The notes: generated from the sequence alone by a model not told the origin. Shown: positions 17,243-32,935, counted from the first letter of the stretch. The stretch: 64,000 nt of DNA from Aquabacterium sp. CECT 9606 (GCF_918741295.1 NZ_CAKKNB010000001.1:496001-560000); one strand, 5' to 3'. A program made the numbers and translations.

Positions 17243-19317
17243 TCAGGCCGTGTTGGACTGGCGCAGCGCCAGGGCCTGCTGCCGCTTGGCAATCACCTTG
17301 ATCAACGCCTCCGGGTCGGCGGGCTTGACCAGGTGCTCGTCAAAGCCTGCCTCCCTGGCCTGGGCCTGGTCGCTTTGCTGGCCGTAGCCAGTCAAGGCAA
17401 TGATCAGGGCCTGCTGGGTCTGCGGCAGCTGCCGTAGCCGGCGGGCCACTTCATAGCCGTCCAGACCGGGCAAGCCAATGTCCAGCACGACCACATCCGG
17501 TTGAAAGGCCGGAGCGCAGCTGAGGGCTTGCGGGCCGTCGCCGGCGGTTTTCACATCGTGGCCGACCAGGGCCAGGAACATGGCGATCGACTCGGCGGCA
17601 TCCACGTTGTCGTCCACCACCAGCACGCGGCAACCTGACGCCGCCTTGCTGGCTTCAGCGGGTGGTGAGCTCATTGAAGACTGGGCGGTGATGTCCACCA
17701 GGCAGGCCATGGTGACGCGGAACTCGGCGCCCAGGCCCGGGCCGCGGCTCAGGGCCTGGATCTGCCCATGGTGCAGCTGCACCAGCCTTTGTACCAAGGT
17801 CAGGCCCACGCCCAGGCCGCCCTGGCTGCGCGCCAGCGAGCGCTTGCCTTGCTTGAACAGGTCAAACACATTGGGCAACAGATCAGCCTCGATGCCAATG
17901 CCGTTGTCCTTCACCGAAATGATGGCTTGGCCGTGCTGCGCCGTCAGCGACACATGGATGGTGCCGCCGTCCTCGGTGTACTTGGCGGCGTTGTTCAGCA
18001 GGTTGGACACGATCTGCAGCAGGCGGGCGAAGTCGCCGCGCATCCACACCGGGGTGGCGGAGATGTCCAGGCTCAGCGCATGGCCCTTGGCGGTGATGAG
18101 CGGGCGGATGGTCTCCACGCTCTGCGCGATGACAACGCGCAGATCCACGGGTTCAGACTGCAGCACGATGCTGCCCTGGTTGATGCGCGCCACGTCCAGC
18201 AGCTCTTCCACCAAACGGGTCAGGTGGTTGATCTGCCGGTCCATCACGTCATTGGCCCATTGCAAGGTGGCATCGGGCGGCGCCACGCGGCGGATCACTT
18301 CGATGGCATTGCGGATCGGGGCCAGCGGGTTGCGCAATTCGTGCGACAGCATGGCCAGGAACTCGTCCTTGCGTTGGCTGGATTGCTGCAGCAGGGTTTC
18401 GGCCTGGCGTCGCTCGACGATCTCGGCCTCCAGCGTCTTGTACAAGCGCGCGTTCTCGAAAGCCATGGCCGCGCGGCTGGACAACTCCTGCAACATGGCC
18501 CCCTCCTGATCATGGTCGGTGGCCACCATCAGCACGCCAAGCACACGTGAACCAATGACCAGCGGCACGGCCATGCCGGGCCAGGGCGCGGTGATGGCCA
18601 CGCGCCTGAGCTGCGATGTGGCCTGGTCCACCGCTTGTTGAATGGCCTCGGGCAGTTCGCCCTGGGCATGGTTCTGGAAAGTGCGGCCTTGCGTCACCAG
18701 GTCAAAGGTGCAGCTCATGGCCTGGTCCAGCACCGTGAGCGAGGCGGCCGTGGTCAAGCTGGGCACCAGCAGTTCGAGCAATTGGTGCATGCCCACGCCC
18801 ACGTCCAGCGATTCGCTCAGCACGCGGCTGGCCTGCGACAGGAAGTTGGAGCGTTGCGTGTTGTCCTCGGCCACCTTGCGGGCGGCCTCGGCGGCGGCCA
18901 GGGCCACGCGCTCTTCGGCCTGGCGGCGGGCCCGGCGCTGCATGTTGTGCAGTTCGACGAAGACCTTGACCTTGCTGCGCAGCACCTCGGGGATCACCGG
19001 TGACAGGATGTAGTCGACCGCGCCCAGCGAGTAGCCGCGCGAGGTCTGCATCTCGTCGGCGTAGGCCGTGATGAAGATGATGGGCGTGTGGGCCGAGCGC
19101 TTGTACTTGCGGATCAACTGCGCGGTCTCCAGCCCGTCGATGTCAGGCATGTTGACGTCCAGCAGGATGACGGCGAACTCGGTCTTCAAGACTTCCTTCA
19201 GCGCCTCGCTGCCTGATCGAACGAAGACCAGGTTCTGGCCCAGGTCCTCCAGCACGGTCCGAAAGACCAGCAGCTTCTCGGGCAGGTCGTCAACGATGAG
19301 GATGTTGGCCGGGTCGT

Positions 19318-19327
<10 letters not shown>
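17243..19327 (-). CDS. REC-GAF-kinase-REC hybrid histidine kinase
   Basis: A 694-residue cytoplasmic hybrid kinase. The order is: an N-terminal receiver (ILIVDDLPEK, VILLDVNMPDIDG), a coiled coil, a GAF-like domain (about 190-310), HisKA with H329 (LSHELRNPLAPIRNA), an ATPase domain (NNAAKYTEDG, GLGVGLTLVQ) and a C-terminal receiver (VVVLDIGLPGLDG). No membrane spans are present. ATG 19327 overlaps the stop of the preceding giant kinase by 10 bp, so the two are co-translated. Two receivers around one kinase core allow phosphorelay from the upstream kinase. Confidence 0.9.
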
Positions 19328-25092
<5,765 letters not shown>

Positions 25093-25205
25093 ACAACCTC
25101 GTGAATTTGGAAATGGCGGGAACATTGTGCCCAGAATGGACGTGGGCGGCGTGGCAGCAGGCATGATTTTTGACGACCAAAATTAGGCCCTGTTTTTGTG
25201 ATTGG

Positions 25206-25221
25206 CTGTATGCGTATACAG
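25206..25221. promoter_or_regulatory. LexA (SOS) box
   Basis: CTGTATGCGTATACAG matches the LexA consensus CTGT-N8-ACAG exactly, with six-base perfect arms. It ends 7 bp before the ATG of the nuclease gene and would cover its -10 region (TATACA, 25215-25220). LexA binding would block transcription of the nuclease and nuclease-helicase pair until DNA damage. The box also lies about 115 bp upstream of the giant kinase on the other strand. Confidence 0.85.
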
Positions 25222-25228
25222 TTGCGGT

Positions 25229-26041
25229 ATGTTGCCGGAATCCACCCCTGCGCCCCTGGGCCGCGTCCACCGAACCCGCTTGATGCAGATCTGGCGCTCG
25301 GCCGGTTGGCCCTGCCGCGACGCCATCGAGATCGACCTGCTGGCCGCGGGTCTGGCCTCCTTGCGGGCCACGCCCGAGGGCCGTGAAACCCTGCACCTGA
25401 CCGAGGCCGGCATCCAATGGCTGGCACTGGCCCGCCAGCAAAACCGCCGAGCCTTGAGTGCCCACGATCGCCTGGCCGAGAAAGTGGCCTGGCAGTTGAT
25501 GGACGCCGGGCGGGTGGTGTGGCGCGAGCTGTCCCTGCGCGCCCGCGTTGATGGCGATGCCAATCTGACCCAAGCACCTTGCGCCCAGGAACTGGCGCCA
25601 GTGGCGCTTTGGCCTGAAGACGAAGCCGCCATCGAACGCAAGGCCTCGTGGCGCATGGCGCGCCCGGATGTGTTCTCGGTGCGAAACACCTCGGTGCAGG
25701 CCTACTTGCAACCGGTGGTTCACGAGGTCAAGGCCAGCCGCGCCGACCTGCTGTCCGACCTGCGCCACGAGGCCAAGCGCCAGTCTTACCAGTGGCTGTG
25801 CTGCGAGTGCTATTACGTGTTCCCGGCTGGCATCGCCGAGCCTGCGGAAATTCCCGGCGAGTTTGGCGTGTGGTTGTGGCACGGTGACACCGATGGCGGG
25901 CGGTTCGAGCTTGCCCGGCCGGCACGGCATGTGGCGTGCGATTTGCCATTCGCGGTGTGGCTGGCGCTGGCCAAGGCCACGCCGCTGCGGCAGGAGGGCG
26001 ATGAGCCAGCGCAAGCCAGCCTGGGCGAGGTTGGCGATTGA
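25229..26041 (+). CDS. MmcB-like PD-(D/E)XK nuclease, SOS-controlled
   Basis: A 270-residue protein. The N-terminal 100 residues look like a winged helix (RLMQIWRSAGW, LTEAGIQWLA). The C-terminal part holds a restriction-endonuclease-like core with RPDVFSV and HEVKASRADLLSDLR, the D...ExK pattern, resembling MmcB-type DNA repair nucleases. A LexA box ends 7 bp upstream, leaving no room for a ribosome site, so the mRNA may be leaderless if ATG 25229 is right; a downstream start such as the Met of LMQIW is an alternative. The stop overlaps the next gene's start. Confidence 0.75.
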   Translation: MLPESTPAPLGRVHRTRLMQIWRSAGWPCRDAIEIDLLAAGLASLRATPEGRETLHLTEAGIQWLALARQQNRRALSAHDRLAEKVAWQLMDAGRVVWRELSLRARVDGDANLTQAPCAQELAPVALWPEDEAAIERKASWRMARPDVFSVRNTSVQAYLQPVVHEVKASRADLLSDLRHEAKRQSYQWLCCECYYVFPAGIAEPAEIPGEFGVWLWHGDTDGGRFELARPARHVACDLPFAVWLALAKATPLRQEGDEPAQASLGEVGD

Positions 26042-28278
26042 AGTACACGGTCGCTGTCCGGGCCTTGTGCGAGTTCACCGCCAAGCAGGGCGATCTGGAC
26101 TTGCGTTTCACTCCGTCGCCCACCGCGCAAGAGGGCATCGCTGGCCACCAGTTGGTGGCCTCGCGGCGGGGCGAGGGCTACGAGTCCGAGATCAGCTTGA
26201 GTGGCGAGCACCAGCACCTGCTGGTCCGAGGTCGGGCCGATGGTTACGATCCCCAACTGAACCGCCTGGAAGAAGTCAAAACGTTCCGCGGCCGCCTGGA
26301 GCGCCAGCCCGACAACCACCGTCATCTGCATTGGGCGCAGCTCATGGTCTACGGCTGGCTGCTGTGCCAGGCGCGTGGCCTGAGCGAAGTGGAACTGGCC
26401 TTGGTGTACTTCGACATCGGCTCGCAGGACGAGACCGTGCTGCGCCAGCATTGCAGCGCCACGGCATTGCAGCAGCACTTTGAAACACAGTGCGAGCGCT
26501 TCCTGGATTGGGCCGATCAGGAGCTGGCGCACCGGGCCGCGCGCGACTGGGCGCTCACCGCCTTGCCCTTCCCCCATGCCGCGTTCCGCACGGGCCAGCG
26601 CGCTTTGGCCGAGGCCGTCTACAAGGCCAACAGCACGGGCCGGTGCCTGATGGTGCAGGCGCCCACCGGCATCGGCAAAACCATCGGCACGGTCTTTCCG
26701 CTGCTCAAGGCCTGCCCGGCGCAAAAGCTGGACAAGGTGTTTTTCCTGACGGCCAAGACCTCGGGCCGTGGTGTGGCCATGAAGGCACTGGACCTGGTCA
26801 AGCACAGCGCGCCCGCCTTGCCTCTGCGAGTCATTGAACTGGTGGCCAAGGAGAAGGCCTGCGAACACCCCGACAAGGCCTGCCATGGCGCCTCATGCCC
26901 TTTGGCGCAGGGCTTTTACGATCGGCTGCCCCAGGCCCGCACGGCGGCGGCCGCTGCAGGCACCCTGGACAAAGCTACCTTGCGCACCGTGGCCCTGGCC
27001 CACCAGGTCTGCCCCTATTACCTGGGCCAGGAGATGGTGAAGTGGAGCGACGCGGTGGTGGGCGACTACAACCACTACTTCGACCTGAACGCCATGCTGC
27101 ATGGCCTGGCGGTGGGCCAGCCCTGGCGCGTGAGCGTGCTGGTGGACGAGGCGCACAACCTGGTCGAGCGGGCCCGCAAGATGTACACGGCCGAGCTTGA
27201 CCAGGCCAGCCTGGGCGCGGCCCGCCGGTCGGCACCGCCGCCGCTCAAGAAGGCCCTCGACCGCCTGCACAAAAGCTGGAACGCCACCCACAAGGCGCAG
27301 TCCGAGGATTACCAGGTGCATGCGGAGGTGCCCGAGGCCTTCATGTTCAGCCTGCAGCAGGCCACGCACGCCATCACCGAGCACCTCACAGAGCACCCCA
27401 CCCTGGTCGACGAGGCTTTGCAGGGCTTTTACTTCGAGGCCCTTCACTTCACCCGCCTGAGCGAATCCTTCGGCGAGCATTCGCTGTTCGACATCACCAA
27501 GGCGGGCAAGCAGTCCACCTTGTGCCTGCGCAATGTGGTGCCGGCCAGCTTCCTGAAGCCACGTTTTGCCAATGCGCACTCGGTCACCTTGTTCTCGGCC
27601 ACCTTGCGCCCGCAGCAGTTCTACGGCGATTTGCTGGGCTTGCCCGACAACACCGCCTGGATCGATGTGGACTCGCCCTTCAGCCACGAGCAACTGAGCG
27701 TGCAGGTGTCCAGGCACATCTCTACCCGCTACCAGCACCGGCAAGCTTCGCTGCCCCGGGTGGTGGAGGTGATGGCCCGCCAATACGAGCAACAGCCCGG
27801 CAACTACCTGGCCTTCTTCAGCAGCTTTGATTACCTGGACGAGGTGGCCAGGCTGTGGGCCGCGCGCATGCCGCAGGTCACCACCTGGAAGCAGTCGCGC
27901 CGCATGAGCGAAGGTGATCAGGCGCAGTTCCTGGCCCGCTTCACCGAAGACGGGCAGGGCATGGGCTTCGCGGTGCTGGGCGGCTCGTTCGCCGAGGGGA
28001 TCGACCTGGCGGGGCAGCGCCTCATCGGCGCCTTCATCGCCACACTGGGCTTGCCCCAGGTCAATGTGGTGAACGAACAGATCCGCATGCGGATGGCCGA
28101 TCTGTTTGGCGATGGTTATGCCTACACCTACCTGTACCCCGGGCTGCAAAAGGTGGTGCAGGCGGCGGGCCGCGTGATCCGCACCCAGACCGACCGGGGC
28201 GTGGTGCACCTCATGGACGACCGCTTTGGCCGGCCCGAGGTGCGCGGCCTGCTGCCCTCCTGGTGGCGGCTTGGCTGA
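26038..28278 (+). CDS. XPD/DinG-type helicase with N-terminal RecB/Cas4-like nuclease
   Basis: A 746-residue protein. Residues 1-130 carry a RecB-family nuclease pattern: H37, D68, E79-x-K81 and Q101-x3-Y105. The helicase follows with FRTGQ, Walker A APTGIGKT (208-215), four Cys fit for a 4Fe-4S cluster (C275, C282, C287, C325), DEAH (370-373) and C-terminal motifs with QAAGRVIR. XPD-like helicases unwind 5' to 3'. Start codon TTG 26038 overlaps the preceding stop as TTGA, giving coupling under one SOS promoter. The role is likely processing of damaged DNA or stalled forks. Nuclease activity is inferred from motifs. Confidence 0.85.
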   Translation: MKYTVAVRALCEFTAKQGDLDLRFTPSPTAQEGIAGHQLVASRRGEGYESEISLSGEHQHLLVRGRADGYDPQLNRLEEVKTFRGRLERQPDNHRHLHWAQLMVYGWLLCQARGLSEVELALVYFDIGSQDETVLRQHCSATALQQHFETQCERFLDWADQELAHRAARDWALTALPFPHAAFRTGQRALAEAVYKANSTGRCLMVQAPTGIGKTIGTVFPLLKACPAQKLDKVFFLTAKTSGRGVAMKALDLVKHSAPALPLRVIELVAKEKACEHPDKACHGASCPLAQGFYDRLPQARTAAAAAGTLDKATLRTVALAHQVCPYYLGQEMVKWSDAVVGDYNHYFDLNAMLHGLAVGQPWRVSVLVDEAHNLVERARKMYTAELDQASLGAARRSAPPPLKKALDRLHKSWNATHKAQSEDYQVHAEVPEAFMFSLQQATHAITEHLTEHPTLVDEALQGFYFEALHFTRLSESFGEHSLFDITKAGKQSTLCLRNVVPASFLKPRFANAHSVTLFSATLRPQQFYGDLLGLPDNTAWIDVDSPFSHEQLSVQVSRHISTRYQHRQASLPRVVEVMARQYEQQPGNYLAFFSSFDYLDEVARLWAARMPQVTTWKQSRRMSEGDQAQFLARFTEDGQGMGFAVLGGSFAEGIDLAGQRLIGAFIATLGLPQVNVVNEQIRMRMADLFGDGYAYTYLYPGLQKVVQAAGRVIRTQTDRGVVHLMDDRFGRPEVRGLLPSWWRLG

Positions 28279-28284
28279 GCCCTG

Positions 28285-28312
28285 GTTGGCCAAAACCCAT
28301 CAATTGGCCAAC
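28285..28312. terminator. Inverted repeat between converging genes, possible terminator
   Basis: GTTGGCCAA (28285-28293) pairs with TTGGCCAAC (28304-28312) around a 10-base loop. It lies just after the helicase stop and over the end of the converging dehydrogenase gene. There is no clear T run on either side, so it may be a weak terminator or only a barrier hairpin. Confidence 0.4.
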
Positions 28313-29142
28313 ATCCTGCGCGCCAGGAAAACCGTCACTGGCTGGTACCACGAGCCTGCGATGCGCACCATCAAATCCATGAACTTCGCATCGGCGCCGA
28401 TCAGTGCCCGGCGCTCGTCGCGCTCGACCGCGCGCAAGATCTGCAAAGCAGCGCTTTCGGCGGAAGTTCCTGTCAATGCCTTGTTGAAGCGCGCGCGCGC
28501 CTCCTCGACATCACCTCCGCAGCGAGACGTCACGCTCTCGTCAATGCGGGCCGTGTGCGCAATGTTCGTGCGAATGCCGCCCGGGTGCACGCAGGTGGCG
28601 CTCACGCCGCAAGCTTCCAGGTCCAGCTCTTGCCGCAAGGCCTCGGTGAAACCTCGCACCGCGAACTTGCTGGCGTTGTAGGGCGCCTGGCTCGGCGCAG
28701 CCATCAGCCCCGCCAGGCTGGACAGATTGATCACATGCCCGTCGCCTGTCCTTTTGAGGTGTGGCAGGAAAGCCTGCGTCCCCCACACGACGCCCCAGAA
28801 GTTGATGTCCATGATCCAGTGGAAGTCTTCAGGCGAAATCGTTTCAACAAATGCGCCAATGGCCACGCCCGCGTTGTTGAAGATGAAGTTGACTTTGCCA
28901 TGGTCAGCCACGACCTGATCAGCCCAGCTGAACACCGCTTCTCGGCTGGTCACGTCCAGCCGGGTGGTGGTGACCTTCGCGCCAAGAGGGCGCGCCATGT
29001 TGGCCGTCTCCAGCAAGCCGGTTTCGTTCACATCGCTCAGCGCCAGGTGGCAGCCACGTCGGGCCAGTTCCAAAGCCAGGGTACGCCCCATGCCGGACGC
29101 CGCACCTGTGATGGCGGCGACCTTGCCCTTGAAGCTCTTCAT
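28300..29142 (-). CDS. Short-chain dehydrogenase/reductase
   Basis: A 280-residue SDR with TGAASGMGR for NAD(P), NNAG, the Ser of NLSSLAG and the YNASK active site. The Ser-Tyr-Lys triad is complete. A C-terminal extension of about 60 residues, common in acyl- or sterol-active SDRs, ends in a hydrophobic stretch. The substrate cannot be told. It is a single gene on the minus strand, 88 bp from the neighbouring secreted protein gene. Confidence 0.85.
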   Translation of the reverse strand: MKSFKGKVAAITGAASGMGRTLALELARRGCHLALSDVNETGLLETANMARPLGAKVTTTRLDVTSREAVFSWADQVVADHGKVNFIFNNAGVAIGAFVETISPEDFHWIMDINFWGVVWGTQAFLPHLKRTGDGHVINLSSLAGLMAAPSQAPYNASKFAVRGFTEALRQELDLEACGVSATCVHPGGIRTNIAHTARIDESVTSRCGGDVEEARARFNKALTGTSAESAALQILRAVERDERRALIGADAKFMDLMVRIAGSWYQPVTVFLARRMLAN

Positions 29143-29230
29143 CTATTGGACCGTTCTCGTATTGCGTCCCCGCATCATGCGTCAAATGAGCGTTAGGCTG
29201 AACGCGTGGCTTGTGCATTTCTTGTGCATT

Positions 29231-32062
29231 TCAGCTGCTGAACGCGATGCGTTTGCCCGACCCAGGCGGCGTGCAGGTGTAGGTCACTTCCTGGCCCGGG
29301 ACCGAGGCCAGCGAACGCAAGGCCGCATCGCTGCGGCGCCCGCCGTCGGCCGCCACGAAGGCCGAGCCTGCCACGTCGTACAGGTAGCCGCGTTTGGCGC
29401 CAGACTCGATCACCTGGGCCACCAGGTCGCACTCGGTCACGTTGCCGCCCAACTCCTTGGACACGAAGGGTGTCCGGGCGCGCTGGATGAGCAGGTCGAT
29501 GCGCGGGTTCACCGCCACGTTGTTGTACGAAGCCAGCGTGACTTGCTGGCCCACGATGGGGGCCAGGTCACTGTCGAACGCGTGCATGTACTCCGACACA
29601 TCGCGGCGCGTGGCATCCGGGTTGATCAGGGGAAAGCCCGAGTTCAAGGTGGGTTGGAACACGCGCACCGTGAAGAAGTGCGCCAGCAAATCCACCGTGC
29701 CATCGTTGATGAAGCCGTAGCCTCGCACTTGCGGGCCCATGAAGCCCGAACCCGGCGCGCTGGAGAAGGGCACCGCAGGTGTGCCGAAACGGCCCACCTT
29801 GGTGTACATGTTGCGCAGGTGCGGGATCTTGAAGATCTGCGAGTTGCCCTCGAAGCTCTGGTCGCCACCCGTGCCATACAGGCCCTTGGCCGGATCCACG
29901 GTGTGGCAGCCATTGCAGTTGTTGCTGGGCGTGATGGAGGTGCCATCGGCCCGCAGGATCTTGAAGCCGTCCGAAGGGCGGTCACCGAAGTAGAAGTCAA
30001 AGCCGCGCTTCTGGGCCGGGGTCAGTGAGTTGTCCAGGTTGCGGATCGGGTTGGGCGGCAGTTGCACCGCGAGCTGGAAGTCCGCGAAGGTCTGCATCTC
30101 GGCCTCGCTCATCGGGGCCGGGTTGCCCAGCAGGCCCTCAAACGCTACCGAGAAGTTCTTGAACGACAGGTTCGTGTCCGTGGCCGAGGTGCCGAAGGCA
30201 CCCGTGGCGCGGTCGCCACGCCAGTGCATGGCGCCTGCGTTGACCATGCCGCGCAGGGTTTGCGTGGTCATGGGGCCCTTGATGGGGTGGAAATCCTTGG
30301 GGTCGTCGCTGCCGTTGATCTTGTTCTTCACACCGAAGATGATCTTGGCGATCGGGAAGGCGAGGTCCGAGGTGAACCTGCCAGGGATCGGGCTCTTCGT
30401 GACCACGCCATCCGGGTCGCCCAGGTCCCAGGCCAGGTCGTCGGTGTCGCCAAAGGTGTGGCAGCTGGCGCACGATGCTTCGCCATTGGCCGACGAGCGT
30501 TGGGCGTCGTACAAAAAGGGGCGCCCGGCGATGATGTTCGCGGGTTCGGGATTGACCAGGGGGGCTTGGGCCACCTCGGTGCGTGTGGCCAGGTTCACCA
30601 CCTTCACGGCGTTGTCGAAACGGGTCATCACGTACATGCGGCCGCGTGCTTCGTCGAGCTCCACGCCGCTGGGGCCACCACCACTCACGTTGATGTAGTT
30701 GGCGCTGGCCGTGCGCGGATTGAAGGTGTTGGCTTCCAGCTCGGCCGTGTCGAACACGCCGATGCGGCTGGAGCCATAGGCGGCGACGTACAAGGTGCGG
30801 CCATCCTTGGTCACGGCCATTTCCAGCGGGGTGGCCAGGCTGTGGTTCTTGGTGGTCGGATCAAAGCCAGGGTTGGTGACGAGCTTGCTGTAGTCGATGT
30901 GCTTGTTCAGGTGGCGGGGCAACACGGTCGATCCCGAGATCACCGTCACGCGTGCCAAGGCCAGCTTGCCCTGCACGGTGCTGCCGCCAAACTTGCCCGA
31001 GCCCTCGAACCGGGTCATGTTGTTGGAGTCGGTGTTGCTGACATAGAGCGCGCCCGTGACGGGGTTGGCCACCATGTTGAACAGCACCGTGCCCACGTGG
31101 GGAAAGGCCACCTTCTCGGTCAGCGCATTGGCATCAACGGCGAACACGTCCTTGTCGGGCAGGGTGAACTCGACGGCGTTGTTCCAGTTGCGGCCCACCT
31201 CGTCTTCCCAGCGCTTGGTGGCGTTGTTGTACTTGACCAGCATCCCGGTCTTGGGGGCGGGCTTGCCTTCGGCATTGGTTTGCGGGCCCAGTCGGCCGCC
31301 GGGCATGAGCTTGCCTTTGACAAAGCAGGGCATCTTCAAATCGAAGCTGTTGCAGATCACCTCTTCGTTGAGCGACGACGTCTCGTTGCCGGACTTGAAG
31401 GCGGCCACGTAGACCGTGTTGCGGTCAGGGCTGACGGCCAGGGCACGCGGCGTGTCGGCGAAGAAACTCATGATGCGCAGGGGCACGCCCCCCACCGCGT
31501 AGCTGCCCACGCTGGCCGGGTTGAACACCCACACATCGGCGCGGCCGATGCCGGCGGTGGTCAGCTTGGGGTCGCCCGCGCCAGGCACGTTGCTCAGTGA
31601 AGGGTCCAAGCGCTGCTGGCCTCGGTGCGCCGTGGTGATGAAGGCTTTGGCGGGCGAGCCGGCGAAGACGATGTCACGCGGTTCGTCGCCCACCAGCAGG
31701 GTTTGCGAGACGCGCGGTGCGCCGTCCAGCTTGACGATGCTGACGCTGTCCGACAGGTGGTTGACCACCCACACTTCGTTGTTGCTGCGCGCGGCCACGG
31801 CCACCGGCTCCAGCCCGACGGGAACGCGCGCGAACAATTGAAGACCGGTGCTGGTGATGTTGAAGACATCGAGCGTGTTGTTGGGCGTGTTGACGGCGAA
31901 CAGGCGTGTGCCATCGGGAGACTGGGCCAAAGGGCGCACGTGGCCGCTCTCAAAGGCCAGGAAGGAGGGCGATGCGGCCTGGGCGCCAGACCACAGCAGC
32001 GCGGTCGACAGGGCCGCGAACAGAAAGGTCTTGCGCAGCGTGCGGCGAAGGAAGGTGGGCAT
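29231..32062 (-). CDS. Secreted beta-propeller and diheme cytochrome c peroxidase-like protein
   Basis: A 943-residue exported protein. A signal peptide (ending SGAQAA near residue 30) precedes a YVTN/40-residue-repeat beta-propeller (about 35-500) with repeated NNTLDVFN, DSVSIVKLDG and NAVKVVNL blades. The C-terminal part resembles the MauG/diheme peroxidase fold, with haem sites CASCH (531-535) and CNGCH (716-720). Likely periplasmic or outer surface, with electron transfer or peroxide reduction. Long inserts lie between the haems. The partner or substrate bound by the propeller is unknown. No maturation gene is adjacent. Confidence 0.85.
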   Translation of the reverse strand: MPTFLRRTLRKTFLFAALSTALLWSGAQAASPSFLAFESGHVRPLAQSPDGTRLFAVNTPNNTLDVFNITSTGLQLFARVPVGLEPVAVAARSNNEVWVVNHLSDSVSIVKLDGAPRVSQTLLVGDEPRDIVFAGSPAKAFITTAHRGQQRLDPSLSNVPGAGDPKLTTAGIGRADVWVFNPASVGSYAVGGVPLRIMSFFADTPRALAVSPDRNTVYVAAFKSGNETSSLNEEVICNSFDLKMPCFVKGKLMPGGRLGPQTNAEGKPAPKTGMLVKYNNATKRWEDEVGRNWNNAVEFTLPDKDVFAVDANALTEKVAFPHVGTVLFNMVANPVTGALYVSNTDSNNMTRFEGSGKFGGSTVQGKLALARVTVISGSTVLPRHLNKHIDYSKLVTNPGFDPTTKNHSLATPLEMAVTKDGRTLYVAAYGSSRIGVFDTAELEANTFNPRTASANYINVSGGGPSGVELDEARGRMYVMTRFDNAVKVVNLATRTEVAQAPLVNPEPANIIAGRPFLYDAQRSSANGEASCASCHTFGDTDDLAWDLGDPDGVVTKSPIPGRFTSDLAFPIAKIIFGVKNKINGSDDPKDFHPIKGPMTTQTLRGMVNAGAMHWRGDRATGAFGTSATDTNLSFKNFSVAFEGLLGNPAPMSEAEMQTFADFQLAVQLPPNPIRNLDNSLTPAQKRGFDFYFGDRPSDGFKILRADGTSITPSNNCNGCHTVDPAKGLYGTGGDQSFEGNSQIFKIPHLRNMYTKVGRFGTPAVPFSSAPGSGFMGPQVRGYGFINDGTVDLLAHFFTVRVFQPTLNSGFPLINPDATRRDVSEYMHAFDSDLAPIVGQQVTLASYNNVAVNPRIDLLIQRARTPFVSKELGGNVTECDLVAQVIESGAKRGYLYDVAGSAFVAADGGRRSDAALRSLASVPGQEVTYTCTPPGSGKRIAFSS

Positions 32063-32177
32063 GGAAAATCCTAGAGCTTGTACGGCAAAGCAGCCATGAG
32101 GTGCTTTGACTTTAGGCAGCTGCCAAGGCGCACGTAAGGGCGGGAAGCGCGGGGTTGTGGGCCCAGGATCACCCCAA

Positions 32178-32198
32178 CCCCCTCAAGTAAGGAGGGGG
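32178..32198 (-). terminator. Hairpin downstream of pdeM
   Basis: CCCCCT (32178-32183) pairs with AGGGGG (32193-32198) with a 9-base loop, about 40 bp past the pdeM stop on the minus strand. It lacks a good T tract. It could end the ligase cassette transcript or lie in the leader of the beta-propeller gene. The 174-bp gap holds nothing else I recognise. Confidence 0.3.
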
Positions 32199-32236
32199 AA
32201 TTTCCTTAAAGTCATATAACGCGAATCGGGCAATCC

Positions 32237-32935
32237 CTAGTGTTCCGGTTTGGGGGTCAAGGGCAGCACTTGCTCTCCCACCAAGAAAACCTCGCTGCCG
32301 GGATGGGCCGCAGGGTTCAACGCGAAACCGCCCGTGAACTCGCCAAAGGCGGGCAAGGTCAGCACACCGTGGTTCAGCCAGAAGGCGGGCAGGCGCAGCT
32401 TGTCGAAGCGGCTTCGCAAATGCAGCACCGGGTGCACGTGGCCGGCCAGGGTCAGCACGCCCGGCAGGCCTTGATCGGGCGGGTGGTGCACGCCATGCAG
32501 GCAGCCGTGAACATAGGGCTCGGTGCTTGACAGGATGTCGAACGAGGACTGGACTCGCCCGGCGTGCCAATCGTGGTTCCCTTCGATCACCAGGCACTGC
32601 ACATGCGAATGGCGCTGCCGCCACGCGCTCAAAGCCCCCAAGGTGCCGCTGGCCTGGCTTTCACGCGCGTGCAAAAAATCGCCCAGCACGACCAGGTGGG
32701 TGGCCTGGCTGCGGTCCAGCGCCTGTGACAGTCGGGCCAGGGTGCCTGTGGTGGTGCCCTGTGGCACCGGTAAGCCGCGCGCGCGGAACACGGCGGCCTT
32801 GCCCAGGTGCACGTCGGCGATGAAGAGGGTGCGGGTCGCGGGGTCAAAGGCCGCGCGCTCGGGCATCAACCGCAGGCTGAGCCGTGGGGGCAAGCCTGGT
32901 GGCCAGTTCAACGTGTGGTCGAGGTGCGCGTGCAT
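32237..32935 (-). CDS. pdeM: Ligase-associated DNA damage response endonuclease PdeM
   Basis: A 232-residue calcineurin-like metallophosphoesterase with DVHLG (41-45), GD (85-86), GNHDW (119-123) and a later GHVHP, the metal-binding set. PdeM is the phosphoesterase of the four-gene ligase-associated repair cassette. It starts 4 bp after the helicase stop, so it is the last gene of that operon. Its true substrate in the cell is not established. Confidence 0.9.
   Translation of the reverse strand: MHAHLDHTLNWPPGLPPRLSLRLMPERAAFDPATRTLFIADVHLGKAAVFRARGLPVPQGTTTGTLARLSQALDRSQATHLVVLGDFLHARESQASGTLGALSAWRQRHSHVQCLVIEGNHDWHAGRVQSSFDILSSTEPYVHGCLHGVHHPPDQGLPGVLTLAGHVHPVLHLRSRFDKLRLPAFWLNHGVLTLPAFGEFTGGFALNPAAHPGSEVFLVGEQVLPLTPKPEH

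Noticed and set aside
32169-32624. Minus-strand frame of 151 codons overlapping pdeM
   Set aside because: It overlaps the well-supported pdeM in another frame, and its composition is Arg/Pro/Ala-rich.
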